Position numbers and translations under genes: made by a program | Assembly: GCF_004346095.1 (NCBI RefSeq) | Contig: NZ_SLZV01000003.1 | Location: 62,001-126,000, forward strand | Origin: Faecalimonas umbilicata | Lineage (GTDB): Bacteria; Bacillota; Clostridia; Lachnospirales; Lachnospiraceae | Length of the DNA stretch: 64,000 nucleotides | Reading direction: 5' to 3' | Notes under the pieces: model-generated | Databases searched by the model: none | Told to the model about the DNA's origin: nothing | What the model saw: only the letters and a program-made list of their open reading frames with translations | In this document: one piece after another, positions 1 to 10,472 of the stretch | Numbering within the stretch: the stretch's first letter is position 1 | How the letters are laid out: every line of letters starts with the position of its first letter

Positions 1-3000
1 TAAAAACTTATAATTGGCTCCTGCATTTCCGATGGCAATACATCTGTCTACCCACCAATTCTTCCCGTTGGTACCAAAAGTATCTATGCTTCCTAAAAAT
101 CCACTCTTATCTCTCCATGTCGCCGGTTGGTTGGATCTCGCCTCCATGTTACTGATGACATTTCTTATCAGGGCTGCCTTAATCTCTCCCACAGCACCGC
201 CTTGCTGGTTATTATCCATAACAATTTCCCCCTGCACGTAGGAATCTTCAAATTTGGAACGATACCCTGACAGCTGCCCGATGGCTCCTCCGACCAGATT
301 GAAATTCGAAAGGTCTGCCGGAGCAATCTCCCGGTTAATGTCAATTCCCTCTAACCAGATTTTTCCGACATAGGATTCATACACAAGCCCGCTAAGTGAC
401 GCAGTATTCGTTCCTCCATTCAGTTTTACATGATTCATATAGATCGTCTCCAGATGACCATACTCTACCGAACGTGCAAGTCCATTGGCTTCTGCTTTCC
501 TTGTATATCCCCACTCCGTCTTCTCGCCTGCAGTTACAAAGACATTTTGTATACGGAGATTTCTCACAGTCGCCTTGGCATTGACTGACCTTCCTCGAAT
601 CAGGTCAAACAAAGAGGCACGCAAGCCGTGGATGACCTGATTGTTTCCATCCAGTTCTCCTGAAAATTCTTTCATAATGTAGGAGGTCTGATTTTCCGGC
701 AATCTCACTTGCTCCATGGAAATATTGTTCATCAAAATATATTTTCCACCCGGATTCTCTGAAATCTTCATCAAGTCTTCCGGTGTACGAATCTGAATAT
801 ATTCCGCAGATGGATGTTCGGTGCGCAGTGGATGTTCGGTCACTGCCGATCCTTCCGGCAATGGCGGAAGCGGTTCTTCTCCTGCGATCCATACAAGGGA
901 AGGATATCCATGTTCTGCCACAGAAGAAAAGTTCCATTTAGTACTGTCAAATTTCAAAGTATCCCGATAAAAATCCGGATTTTTATACTCGGTAGTTTCT
1001 GTCAAGTATCCCGAAACTGCGGCGCTTCTTCCGCTCACCGCTGCCTCATAGCAGTTCTTCAAGCCGAATTCCACCGCGGTGTTCGAATTTCCTTTTGTTG
1101 CAAATCGGTAAGCCTCCCCGACACTTCCCTGTGCCCGGTTTTCTCCTGCTTCCCCGATTGCAATGTTATTTTCCATCCACGTTGTCATACTTCCGTCAAA
1201 ACCGACCATTCCTATAAAGCCGGCTCCATCGGTCTGTGGTGATGTGGATTTTGTCCGCATATTTGAAACGACCTGTTTGACAGTGTTCTCCGTTCCGTAG
1301 TTGTTGTAGCCAAACACACCACCCTGCGTGTTGGAGCGAACAGTGATTTCTCCTGCCGCATAGCTGTCGTTGACATGAACTCCTCCATTCAACTGCGCGA
1401 TCAGGCCTCCGACCATCAAATCTGTCTTTCCAGCAAAAGCCGGTCCATATGGATTGATATTCAATCCTTCTGCCCACACTTCACTGATCGTCGTGTTTTG
1501 TGCCGTTCCTGCAAGTGCACCTGTATTATCTCCTCCTGCAAGAAGGATATTCTTTAACTGCAATCTCGAAATCTTCGCATTTTGTAAAGACTTCGCAAGC
1601 GCATTCGCCCCTTGGTCACTCTTCCACCGTTCTACTGTTACGTCTGTCACCTTTAAGTTCTTCACAGTTCCCGACAATCGGTCAAATAGCGGTGCCCCGG
1701 AAATTTCACGGATCGTCAGTCCATTTCCATCCAGCTCTCCACTGAAGTTTCCAAGGAAAGAGCCATCCTCAGCCTTTTTCCCAAAAAGAGAAATCGATTG
1801 CATCAGAATATATTTTCCGGAACTGTTTTTCGCCGCCAGAAGTTCTTCGGCCGTATGGATCGGCTCATATCCAGGCGGAACCGTCGTCTGTAACGGGGTT
1901 TCTTCTGCCGGTGTTCCTTCTGTACCCGGAGGTCTGATTCCCTCTGCATCCATCTCACGAAGTCTCGGCCAACCCGTCTTTGCTGCATCAGCCCAGTTCC
2001 AGATGTTCGGATCCAGTTTCAGATCAGACTGATAGAATGCTTCACTTTGCAGACGATCCTGAGTCACTCCCTGCGGATCTGTACCTACAATCTGGTATCC
2101 CGGTGTGTCCGTATTGACAAAACAGTTTTTAAATGCCTTCAATTCATTAATATCATCCGGGTTGTTCATATACATCAATTTGTAACGAGTGCTTCCCGGA
2201 TCTTGTGGGTACACACCGCCAGCCACCACACATTCTGAAATTGCACTTTCTCCTGTCACGCTTCCGACAAATGCCGCTGTATTTTGCGGAGCCGCCTGAT
2301 ATGGCATGTGCAATTCTGCATCTGCAAATACTTTTTGAATCGTCACCGCATCTGCGCTTCCGACAAGTCCACCCACCTCATTTGCGGATGTATGTATCTT
2401 TGTCTCTGCTACAAGCAGATTGGACATTCTGGATGCAGCTGCTTGGGCTGTGATCCCCCCTGCATAAGCCGCGTTTGCCGTCAGATCCATACCTTGTACA
2501 CTGATTCGATCAAAGGTGGATCCCTGATCTTTTCCAACCAGTCCTGTGTAACTCTGACCGTTTAAAGTAATTCCATTGAAATGTACATTTGTTACCGTGG
2601 CATTCTTCGTCTCCGCCGCCAGCACATTTGCGCCGGCATCTTCGCTTTTCACAAAAATATTTCTGAAACGAAGGTTCTCTACGGTTCCTGACAGTACCGC
2701 AAACAGCGGACCTCTGATTCCACTCACGCCATGTGCTTGCCCGTCCAGACTTCCTGTAAAGGTTTCTGTCACATAAGCAGTTTCTACCTCTGCAAAGTCT
2801 AGGTCAGCTGTCAACACAAATTTTCCTTCCGGCACTCGGTTCATCTTCTGGAGATCTGACACTGTATGGATCTCCGACCGCATTGGATTGATTTCGACTG
2901 CAAACTCTCTCAACGAAGCAAATCCTCTTTCAGCTGCCTGCGCCGCATCCCACACAGAAGCATCCAGTCCCAGTGTTTCTGTATAAAATTCCGCTGTCCA

Positions 3001-6000
3001 CACCTCTTTGCCTATCGGTCTTATAAAATCACCTTCGCCAGACTGACTGATTCCATTTCCGGCTGCAAATTCATATGCATTGCTATACTGTGCAGTATTT
3101 CCGCCAAGCTTCTGCATATGGTCTGCCACATCTCCTACCGAACAAATATTGCGGTAGGTATTTTCGCCGACACCGTTTCCTACCATCCCGGCTCCGTCTG
3201 CCCCTGTCACATCCACATTGAGATAAATATTTTCAAAAACAGCTCCTTCTGTCGTCACCGCAACTCCGGCTGCCGTAGAAGCCGCCTGAACAGCACCTTC
3301 TACAAAAAGATTTTTCATCGTTGTATTGCGTACAGTTCCTACAACCGCCGCAGCCTTTCCTGCTGCACTGTTCACTCGGATCCCGTGAAGCAGCACTTGT
3401 TCTACAACAGCATCCTCCATTGTATTTGCCAAAATTCCGCTCGCTGTCTCCGGAGTGTCTGACAGCTCCACAGTGCTTCCCTCTATTGCCAGGTTCCGGA
3501 CACTTCCCTTCAGTTGATCAAACAGCGGCTTTTGCAATCCGGTGATTTTATAGTGCTGTCCATCCAACACGCCTGTAAATTCCGGTATGACACCGCGTTC
3601 GCCTTCTGCTCCCGTCAGATCGATATCTGCTTTCAGATGATATTCCTGTCCAGGGAATGCTTTCATCTTCAGAAAGTCCTCCGGTGTATGGATCTCTATA
3701 ATTTCTTTTTTCTCCATGCCTCTTAATTCCGGATATCCCTTCATAGCTACTAAGCTGAGATTCCAGATTTCTTCCGAAAGGTTCATAGAAGCCCTGTAAA
3801 ATTCTTCCTCTTTTGTGCGTTCTTCCGAAATTGCAGAAAGGATTCCTATCGTTTCTGTCGTGTGAGAGATTCCCCCGGCAGTTTCAAGCACAAACGCATT
3901 CTTCACCATCGACTCTAACACTTCCGGTGTTCCCAGGAAGTTATAAAGAGGCGTCTCTGTTCGATTGTCTACCTTTCCTGCCGCAAATACATTTTCCACA
4001 TTGCTTTTTCCTCCGAGATTTCCAATGAATCCCGCACTATTCGTCCGATTCTTCTCATCCGTATAGTTCTCTGCCACCATATCTGCACCACTGTACACTT
4101 GGCGGATATTTAAGCTTTTCCCAGCTCCGATAAATCCTCCACAATCCGTTCCGCTCAGTGTCACCTTACTGTCGATCACTGCAATTTCACTGATCTCTGA
4201 ACCAGAAGCGCGCCCTGCAAAGACCGCATTGTAATTTCCGGTTCCTTGGATCTGCGCATTTCGAATCTGGATTTGTGAAAAGTCAGAACCAGTATAATCG
4301 TATCCTACGACAGCAGCATTGTAGCTTTTTCCACTGATCTTGATATCTTCCAGACTCAGCCGTGCAAACGTCGAATGGTTCGATTCTTTTGCCACTGCGG
4401 CATTTTTGCTTTCGCTGTTTGCAATGTTTACAGAAGTAAGCTTCAGATTACGAACCGTCGCATTTTGTACTTTTTCAAAAAGCGGTACTTGAAGACCTGT
4501 GATCGCATACTCTCCTCCGTCCAGCTCTCCTGTGAATGTACCTTGGATCACAGCAGCATCTGTCACCGAAGAAGCATCAATCTCATTTTTCAGCACATAT
4601 TTCGTATAACGATTTTCTCCCAGAGTCCGGAGCTCTTCTAATGTTCTAATCTCCTGTACGGTCTCTTCTTGTTCTTCTTTTACAACAATCGTAAACTGCT
4701 TCTGTTGTGCAACCCAGTCTTTCTTTGTCCCTGTTGTATCACTGATCTCTATATCAGCAATGTACGAATTGGCTGTTCTGCGCAAAAGTGGCACTGCTGC
4801 ATCTGTGATCTTATGTCCATTGCCATCCAGTTTCCCGATGAAAGTCGTGTCCACATACACCTCTCCACTTGCCTGGATGCCTTTCATGGAAATGTCTTTT
4901 TCCAACACATAAAATCCATTTGGATTCTCTCTAAGCTTTTGGACAAGTTCTTCTGCTGTAGAAATGGATACGGCATTTCTCGTCTCTGTCCCACCGTAAA
5001 CCGGAGTCCGGAACTCATCGGTAATCCTCTGGAGATAACGGAAGACATTCTCTCTGGATTCCTTGATATGATTCAGTGTATTGTTTCCGTTGGAAGCTCC
5101 ACTTCCGATCTCATTTCCATAATTGATCATGTTTTGCTTTAGATATTGAATCAAAGCTTCTTCATCAAAGTACGCATTCCCCTGCTCTTTCTGCTCGTGG
5201 ATCTTTGTCTCGATTTCTGTGTTTTTATTTTTTCGATAGGACTCAAACGTAAAGTCTGCATTTCCTGTTTTCTGCCGGAAATATTGCAGATCCCCCGTTC
5301 TTGTTCTTCCACTCAGGTACTCTACCAGACCGTTGCTGTATCCATACAAGCCAGCCAGCTCATACCCATTTCGACGAAATGTCTGTGCATTCGGTGTACC
5401 ATTATCTACATACGGGACATACCAGCTCGCATAACATGCTCTGTCGATCTGATAAGCACCTAAATTGTTGACTCCTACCTCATTGAAACTTCTCAGATCC
5501 AACCGATGTCCCGGCCGGATCGTCAGTTGATTGTCCCACAGATCATCCAATGTCTTCAGATTCATATTTTCTAATTCTCCGGCGCCAATCGTCCGCCAGG
5601 TACTGTTTGCACTGTTCCACTTCTGGTGATTGTTGGTTGTTCCGTATCGGTGCTGCAGTGTAATCCTTGCCTGCTGCTCCGGAGTCAGTTGTAAATACGC
5701 CTTCCCCTGCAAATAATCCAACGTATAGATGACATCGAACACTTCCTTATAATAGCTCTGAAACTCCTCCGGAGAATTGATCCGATCTGGTGTCAGATTT
5801 GTCATCATCGATCCGTCTCTCGCATAGGTTTTCATAAAGTTCATATTATAGTCTACGTTCGCCTGATTGGCAAATCCATTGGAATAGTCCTCGCCATTTC
5901 GTCCCGGTCGTTTTCCTTTGTTCTCCATCCAGATCCACATATCTGTCACATGTCCCATCTCGTGGTTTAAGACAGTCAGATCTCCGATGAAATTCGAACC

Positions 6001-9000
6001 ATTATAATAAATGTAATCCCGATTTGGATCTCCGAAAATCACCGCTACCGCACCACTGCTATGCTGCCAAAGTGTCTGCAGCGGCCTATAAAATTCCTTG
6101 AACACATCCTGATTATGATTCTTATTGGAAGAAGAGTCCACGATCAAAAACTTACTGTTGTTAATGGAATTTGCCCCATTTTCTGCAACATCAACAAAAT
6201 TATCATAACTTGTCTTGAAGTGATTCACCTGCGTAATCACCTGTTGCTTTTTCTGCTGTCTCCATGCTTCTGTATCCTGATATCCACTGTAGATTTCCAG
6301 ATTTCCATAAATCAGCGCGGATGGGAACGATGCCAGATACAAGTTTTTGGAAGTTTTATACGATAATACCGGAAGGATCAGCTCATGATTCCGCTGCACC
6401 GTATTATTTTTCAAAATCTTCCATAATCTAGACTGAATCTTCGGGTTGTTCGCCCGCGCCTCTACAATAAATCCACTCTGGAAATTGTCGATGATCCAAT
6501 CATTGACGTCCGCATAGCCAGCATACTCTTTCATAAAGTATTCCACGAACGACGCCACGTTAGAAATCCCTGTATAAGCTGAGAGGCGGTTAATATAGAA
6601 CGATGGCGTATTATTCCCCTGACGCCCGCCATTGCTGCTGAGTTTCACAATCTCTGTAGGAAGATTTCGCACTTTTTTCCCTGTCTTTAAGATAGAATTG
6701 TCAAACAGGACGACATCCCTGAGATTGATACCTCCGATCTCAAAGTCATACCAGCGATCCAGATAGTTATACGCATAGAGGAAATCTTTCAGATACTCGC
6801 TGGTAAGGAAGTGATCGGTCACGATCTTCTTTGCCATCTCATTTTCCAGATTTATCGGATACTGTGCATTTGTGGCCGACATCGAAACAAGAACCTGCTC
6901 CATCTCCGTTTTGACAACTTCATTATAATTTCTCCGATATACATCCAAAACAGAACCACTGTCCTTTTGTGCCACTCTTGTCTCAATATCCCGGTCAAAT
7001 TCATATGTCTTTGCTGTTTCCAGCAACTTCTGGAACTGCGCTGATGTTGTATTCACTACATAATTTTTAAAGTTAAAGTGTACCGGAATCTGTGACACCT
7101 TATAAGAAGCAATGTTCGCCCGCGTATCTATATAAGACATATTGTAGATCAGCGGTGTCGTTTCATCCGCAAATTGAATTCTCAGTTTCTTTACCTGATT
7201 CACGGTCTTATCTGACAGCGCTACAATCCTTCTCCCTTGTTCATCCATCGGATAGACTGCCAGCACTCTCTTCTGATTTAAAATGTGTGACACATCTACG
7301 TGATTTCCATCCAGAACGATCTGTTCCCTCTGGTAGAACGGCATAAATAACTGTAAATTTTCATACAGTAATTTTCGGTCTTCCCGATACCCTGTAATTC
7401 CTTCCAGTGATCTTGACAAAGCAGCCTCTTCCTGACTTCGCACTGCGATCGCTTCCTGGATCATCTCCGGCGCTTCCACCGAAACTGGATTTTCTTCCGT
7501 CCCGTACACATCTCCTTCTGCCTGCAGACGCGGTCTCTTTCCTCCGACAACATCATCCAAATACCAGATGTCTTCCTGCCATTCCAGTGTCTGCAAATAG
7601 AATTCCTTGCTTTGAATCTGCGCCTCAGATGCCTGTTCGATTTTTCCAGGCAATACCGAAGATACCGGATCTCCCTCACGATATTCGTAGTTTCCTACAT
7701 AGTTCTCTCCTTCGGCAATCGCCTGCTGATTTCCTACAAATGTATAGGAAGCCGGTCCGAAGGAGATATTGTGTTCAATCTTTGTCGGAGTCTGGTCTCC
7801 CGTACCACTTTCCCCGATAAAAGTTCCGACAACACCTGCCGCAGCCGGAGTCTCATTCTTTTCCTCCGTCTTTTTCCATGAAAGCTGTCCAAAGTTTTTA
7901 CTCAGCTGTGACCGCTTCACGATTGCCGCAAATCCGCCCTGCGGACCCTCTGCCGTCTGGAAGCTGTCCGGATCTGCCGCTCTCTTTGCATAAGAGTTTG
8001 AAATGACAGAGCCTTCCAAAATCTCCGCCGCAAATCCGCCTGCGTTCCCTCCGGTCACCTCCGCATTGACGGAACAAGCTTCTGCCGTCGTCTGCTTCAT
8101 CACTGCAATCATACCACCTACCGTAGTTCTTCCTGTGATGCTCATATCTCTTACATAGACATGTCTAAGTATCGTTCCGCTCTCGGAAACTTTAGCCAGT
8201 GCAGCAACCTGATCGGTATCTTTCTTCCCGATCAATCCCTGCGTCAACTTCAGCTCCTCTACCGAAGCTCCTGCCAATGTCTCAAACAACGGAAGCTTCA
8301 TTCCGATGATCTGATGTCCATTTCCCCGCAACAGGCCTCGGAAGCTACCCGAAATGATCGCATTGCCTTCTGTGATCTCCGATACATCAAGGTCGGTTGT
8401 CAGAACATAAGCGCCGCCCAGGTCATCCTTGATCTTCCGAAGGTCATCCACCGATGAAATCTCTTTCATCTGCAGCATCGTTGTCATATTGGAATCCCCA
8501 TTCTGCAATATCGGTGTCTTTCCCTCCTGCAGCGGTGCAAAATTCCATACGTTTTCCGACCATGCCATTGCCGTGTAAAATTCTTTTCTGGAAAGGGTAT
8601 CGACGGAACTCTCTGTAATCTTTGTCAATGCTGTTGCCCCGGTTCGGCTGCTCTCCCTTTTCAATCGGCTCTCTTTCATAGAATATAATCCAGAAACACC
8701 TTCTGCACTATACTTTGTGTCTTCGGATGCTCCGTCAAATTTATAGCCCTGGGTTCCGCTGCTGTAAGAAACATTGTTTTTCAATATACCCGTTCCATCT
8801 GCATTTCCAATGTATCCAATAAATCCACCAGACTCTTTCTGATTGGATTTTGCCACTTCCATACTTACGTTTGTATAACAGTTTGTGACCGAAGTGCTGC
8901 AGTTCGAATTATGCCATCCGATCAATCCTCCGATGGCACCGTTTGTCTGGTTTCCACGGATCGTTCCAACTGCATAGGAATTTTCTATAATATTGCTGCC

Positions 9001-10458
9001 ATTCCCATTGTTGACGTTTCTCAGATTTGACATCTGTCCGATCAATCCACCTGTCGTATTAAACGTACCGGTAATCTCCAAGTTGGCGGAACATCTTCTG
9101 ACCGCTGCATAATCCATACGACCGATCAGACCTCCAAGCAGCTGTCTGCTGTTCGGTGTTTTCAGACTTCCGCTTACATGGACATCTTCCACACTTGCGT
9201 TTGCCATCGCTTTGTTTGCCAGCGTTCCGCCGCCGGCATCTCCATAGGATCCCTGCTTTGTAATGGATACATTTTCCAGCTTCACGTTCTTTACCGTACC
9301 ACCTGAGATCGTTCCAAACAAAGTTGTCGTCAGCCCTTTGATCTTATATCCTTTTCCATCAAAAGTCCCGCGAAATTCCGGGATCAGCACGTCTTCTCCC
9401 TGCACCATGCCGGCATCGATATCATGCTCCAGTGTATAAGTCCCATTCGGATCTGCCTTGATTCGATCTACCAGTGCCTGCATCGTAATGTATTTCGTGG
9501 ATGCCTGTCCTTCCGATAAAGTTCCAAACTCCACAACAACCTCTGCCTGCGACTGCCCTTGCTGCGGCATCACATAGTTGTCCAGTTTCAACCCGAAGCT
9601 GACTTTCCCATCCTCCGAGACAATCAACTTTGTAATCTCAGAAAATACTTCTGGCTGATCTTCCATCTCAACCTTTACAATATATTGCTCTGGTTTAAAC
9701 TCCTCTACACGGAAGTGTGAGACCTCTTCTACTTCCCCCACTTCTTCTCCGATTCCAGTCTTGTGATACAGCGTAACACCGGAAACGGTTCCGAGTTCAA
9801 ATGGAATTTTCTTTTCTTCTTCCTGCGGTTGTTCCGGCTGGTCTACCGGATTCAAAATATTTTCCCGCAGCCACTCCTTATTTTCCTCTGTCTCTGTCGT
9901 CCCGTCCACTGCCGCCTGTGCAATCTGATAGACTTGGCGGTTGACCGTATCGTCACTGTATACAATCTCTGTCTTTTTCTCCGAAGATCCTTCTTCATTG
10001 GAAATCGTTCTTGTAATCTTTGCATAGACTCTGGCCGCATAATCATTTTTATATCGCTCTTTCGAAAGATTTGCCAGAACCGCTGTAAAATAGATTCTGT
10101 CGTCATCTTCTGAAAACTTTTTAACTGCCGTTACTTTAGCCGGCTTGTACACTGCACCATTGTAAAGATATTTGCGGTCCAGTTCCAGTTCCTGCTCCCC
10201 TAGATATGTTTTAGGAAGCAGAACCATTCCATATTCTACAACTGCACCGCTGCTCTCTAATTCTTGCAGATAAGATTTCTTGATACACCCGATCATTCTT
10301 AATCCCATCGGAGTAATCGTGCGGATTTGTCCACCCAACATCTGCATATCTACATCCCGCAGCTCAGGTCCGGATGCCTTGACCGGAACTACCCATTGTC
10401 CCCAGAACAAAAGCAGCAAAAAAATCCAGATGCCTAAACTCTTTTTCCTCTGTTTCAT
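1..10458 (-). CDS. Giant secreted M26-like zinc metalloprotease with repeated GLUG-type modules (C-terminus outside the window)
   Basis: The frame opens at the ATG at 10458, behind AAGGAAGGA, and stays open to the left edge, so at least 3,486 residues are encoded. Residues 1-28 look like a signal peptide (Lys/Arg start, Leu-rich core, VKA/SG cleavage). The zinc site is NHEMGH at about 1498-1503 with a likely third ligand E1523, the HExxH...E layout of peptidase family M26 (ZmpB/IgA1-protease type). On both sides lie about eight copies of a module with a 'G-x-L/F-D-G-x-G-H-x-I' core, a 'PLF' turn and 'TVKNL' strands. Six linkers carry an FY...W...P-x-L motif. Such modules are known from streptococcal Zmp proteins and other large surface proteins. 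Cleavage of a host protein or self-processing is inference. The catalytic domain is central, not C-terminal. The anchor, if any, is off-window. The 5' end follows the proline-rich gene at 14 bp, so the two are probably co-transcribed. Confidence 0.88.
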   Translation of the reverse strand, partial: MKQRKKSLGIWIFLLLLFWGQWVVPVKASGPELRDVDMQMLGGQIRTITPMGLRMIGCIKKSYLQELESSGAVVEYGMVLLPKTYLGEQELELDRKYLYNGAVYKPAKVTAVKKFSEDDDRIYFTAVLANLSKERYKNDYAARVYAKITRTISNEEGSSEKKTEIVYSDDTVNRQVYQIAQAAVDGTTETEENKEWLRENILNPVDQPEQPQEEEKKIPFELGTVSGVTLYHKTGIGEEVGEVEEVSHFRVEEFKPEQYIVKVEMEDQPEVFSEITKLIVSEDGKVSFGLKLDNYVMPQQGQSQAEVVVEFGTLSEGQASTKYITMQALVDRIKADPNGTYTLEHDIDAGMVQGEDVLIPEFRGTFDGKGYKIKGLTTTLFGTISGGTVKNVKLENVSITKQGSYGDAGGGTLANKAMANASVEDVHVSGSLKTPNSRQLLGGLIGRMDYAAVRRCSANLEITGTFNTTGGLIGQMSNLRNVNNGNGSNIIENSYAVGTIRGNQTNGAIGGLIGWHNSNCSTSVTNCYTNVSMEVAKSNQKESGGFIGYIGNADGTGILKNNVSYSSGTQGYKFDGASEDTKYSAEGVSGLYSMKESRLKRESSRTGATALTKITESSVDTLSRKEFYTAMAWSENVWNFAPLQEGKTPILQNGDSNMTTMLQMKEISSVDDLRKIKDDLGGAYVLTTDLDVSEITEGNAIISGSFRGLLRGNGHQIIGMKLPLFETLAGASVEELKLTQGLIGKKDTDQVAALAKVSESGTILRHVYVRDMSITGRTTVGGMIAVMKQTTAEACSVNAEVTGGNAGGFAAEILEGSVISNSYAKRAADPDSFQTAEGPQGGFAAIVKRSQLSKNFGQLSWKKTEEKNETPAAAGVVGTFIGESGTGDQTPTKIEHNISFGPASYTFVGNQQAIAEGENYVGNYEYREGDPVSSVLPGKIEQASEAQIQSKEFYLQTLEWQEDIWYLDDVVGGKRPRLQAEGDVYGTEENPVSVEAPEMIQEAIAVRSQEEAALSRSLEGITGYREDRKLLYENLQLFMPFYQREQIVLDGNHVDVSHILNQKRVLAVYPMDEQGRRIVALSDKTVNQVKKLRIQFADETTPLIYNMSYIDTRANIASYKVSQIPVHFNFKNYVVNTTSAQFQKLLETAKTYEFDRDIETRVAQKDSGSVLDVYRRNYNEVVKTEMEQVLVSMSATNAQYPINLENEMAKKIVTDHFLTSEYLKDFLYAYNYLDRWYDFEIGGINLRDVVLFDNSILKTGKKVRNLPTEIVKLSSNGGRQGNNTPSFYINRLSAYTGISNVASFVEYFMKEYAGYADVNDWIIDNFQSGFIVEARANNPKIQSRLWKILKNNTVQRNHELILPVLSYKTSKNLYLASFPSALIYGNLEIYSGYQDTEAWRQQKKQQVITQVNHFKTSYDNFVDVAENGANSINNSKFLIVDSSSNKNHNQDVFKEFYRPLQTLWQHSSGAVAVIFGDPNRDYIYYNGSNFIGDLTVLNHEMGHVTDMWIWMENKGKRPGRNGEDYSNGFANQANVDYNMNFMKTYARDGSMMTNLTPDRINSPEEFQSYYKEVFDVIYTLDYLQGKAYLQLTPEQQARITLQHRYGTTNNHQKWNSANSTWRTIGAGELENMNLKTLDDLWDNQLTIRPGHRLDLRSFNEVGVNNLGAYQIDRACYASWYVPYVDNGTPNAQTFRRNGYELAGLYGYSNGLVEYLSGRTRTGDLQYFRQKTGNADFTFESYRKNKNTEIETKIHEQKEQGNAYFDEEALIQYLKQNMINYGNEIGSGASNGNNTLNHIKESRENVFRYLQRITDEFRTPVYGGTETRNAVSISTAEELVQKLRENPNGFYVLEKDISMKGIQASGEVYVDTTFIGKLDGNGHKITDAAVPLLRRTANSYIADIEISDTTGTKKDWVAQQKQFTIVVKEEQEETVQEIRTLEELRTLGENRYTKYVLKNEIDASSVTDAAVIQGTFTGELDGGEYAITGLQVPLFEKVQNATVRNLKLTSVNIANSESKNAAVAKESNHSTFARLSLEDIKISGKSYNAAVVGYDYTGSDFSQIQIRNAQIQGTGNYNAVFAGRASGSEISEIAVIDSKVTLSGTDCGGFIGAGKSLNIRQVYSGADMVAENYTDEKNRTNSAGFIGNLGGKSNVENVFAAGKVDNRTETPLYNFLGTPEVLESMVKNAFVLETAGGISHTTETIGILSAISEERTKEEEFYRASMNLSEEIWNLSLVAMKGYPELRGMEKKEIIEIHTPEDFLKMKAFPGQEYHLKADIDLTGAEGERGVIPEFTGVLDGQHYKITGLQKPLFDQLKGSVRNLAIEGSTVELSDTPETASGILANTMEDAVVEQVLLHGIRVNSAAGKAAAVVGTVRNTTMKNLFVEGAVQAASTAAGVAVTTEGAVFENIYLNVDVTGADGAGMVGNGVGENTYRNICSVGDVADHMQKLGGNTAQYSNAYEFAAGNGISQSGEGDFIRPIGKEVWTAEFYTETLGLDASVWDAAQAAERGFASLREFAVEINPMRSEIHTVSDLQKMNRVPEGKFVLTADLDFAEVETAYVTETFTGSLDGQAHGVSGIRGPLFAVLSGTVENLRFRNIFVKSEDAGANVLAAETKNATVTNVHFNGITLNGQSYTGLVGKDQGSTFDRISVQGMDLTANAAYAGGITAQAAASRMSNLLVAETKIHTSANEVGGLVGSADAVTIQKVFADAELHMPYQAAPQNTAAFVGSVTGESAISECVVAGGVYPQDPGSTRYKLMYMNNPDDINELKAFKNCFVNTDTPGYQIVGTDPQGVTQDRLQSEAFYQSDLKLDPNIWNWADAAKTGWPRLREMDAEGIRPPGTEGTPAEETPLQTTVPPGYEPIHTAEELLAAKNSSGKYILMQSISLFGKKAEDGSFLGNFSGELDGNGLTIREISGAPLFDRLSGTVKNLKVTDVTVERWKSDQGANALAKSLQNAKISRLQLKNILLAGGDNTGALAGTAQNTTISEVWAEGLNINPYGPAFAGKTDLMVGGLIAQLNGGVHVNDSYAAGEITVRSNTQGGVFGYNNYGTENTVKQVVSNMRTKSTSPQTDGAGFIGMVGFDGSMTTWMENNIAIGEAGENRAQGSVGEAYRFATKGNSNTAVEFGLKNCYEAAVSGRSAAVSGYLTETTEYKNPDFYRDTLKFDSTKWNFSSVAEHGYPSLVWIAGEEPLPPLPEGSAVTEHPLRTEHPSAEYIQIRTPEDLMKISENPGGKYILMNNISMEQVRLPENQTSYIMKEFSGELDGNNQVIHGLRASLFDLIRGRSVNAKATVRNLRIQNVFVTAGEKTEWGYTRKAEANGLARSVEYGHLETIYMNHVKLNGGTNTASLSGLVYESYVGKIWLEGIDINREIAPADLSNFNLVGGAIGQLSGYRSKFEDSYVQGEIVMDNNQQGGAVGEIKAALIRNVISNMEARSNQPATWRDKSGFLGSIDTFGTNGKNWWVDRCIAIGNAGANYKFL

Positions 10459-10472
10459 ACTCTAATCCTTCC

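Noticed and set aside
1-10400. Many short plus-strand and other-frame minus-strand open frames under the giant protease
   Set aside because: They sit in other phases of one long open frame that has a signal peptide, zinc site and repeats. They show no family words or ribosome sites.
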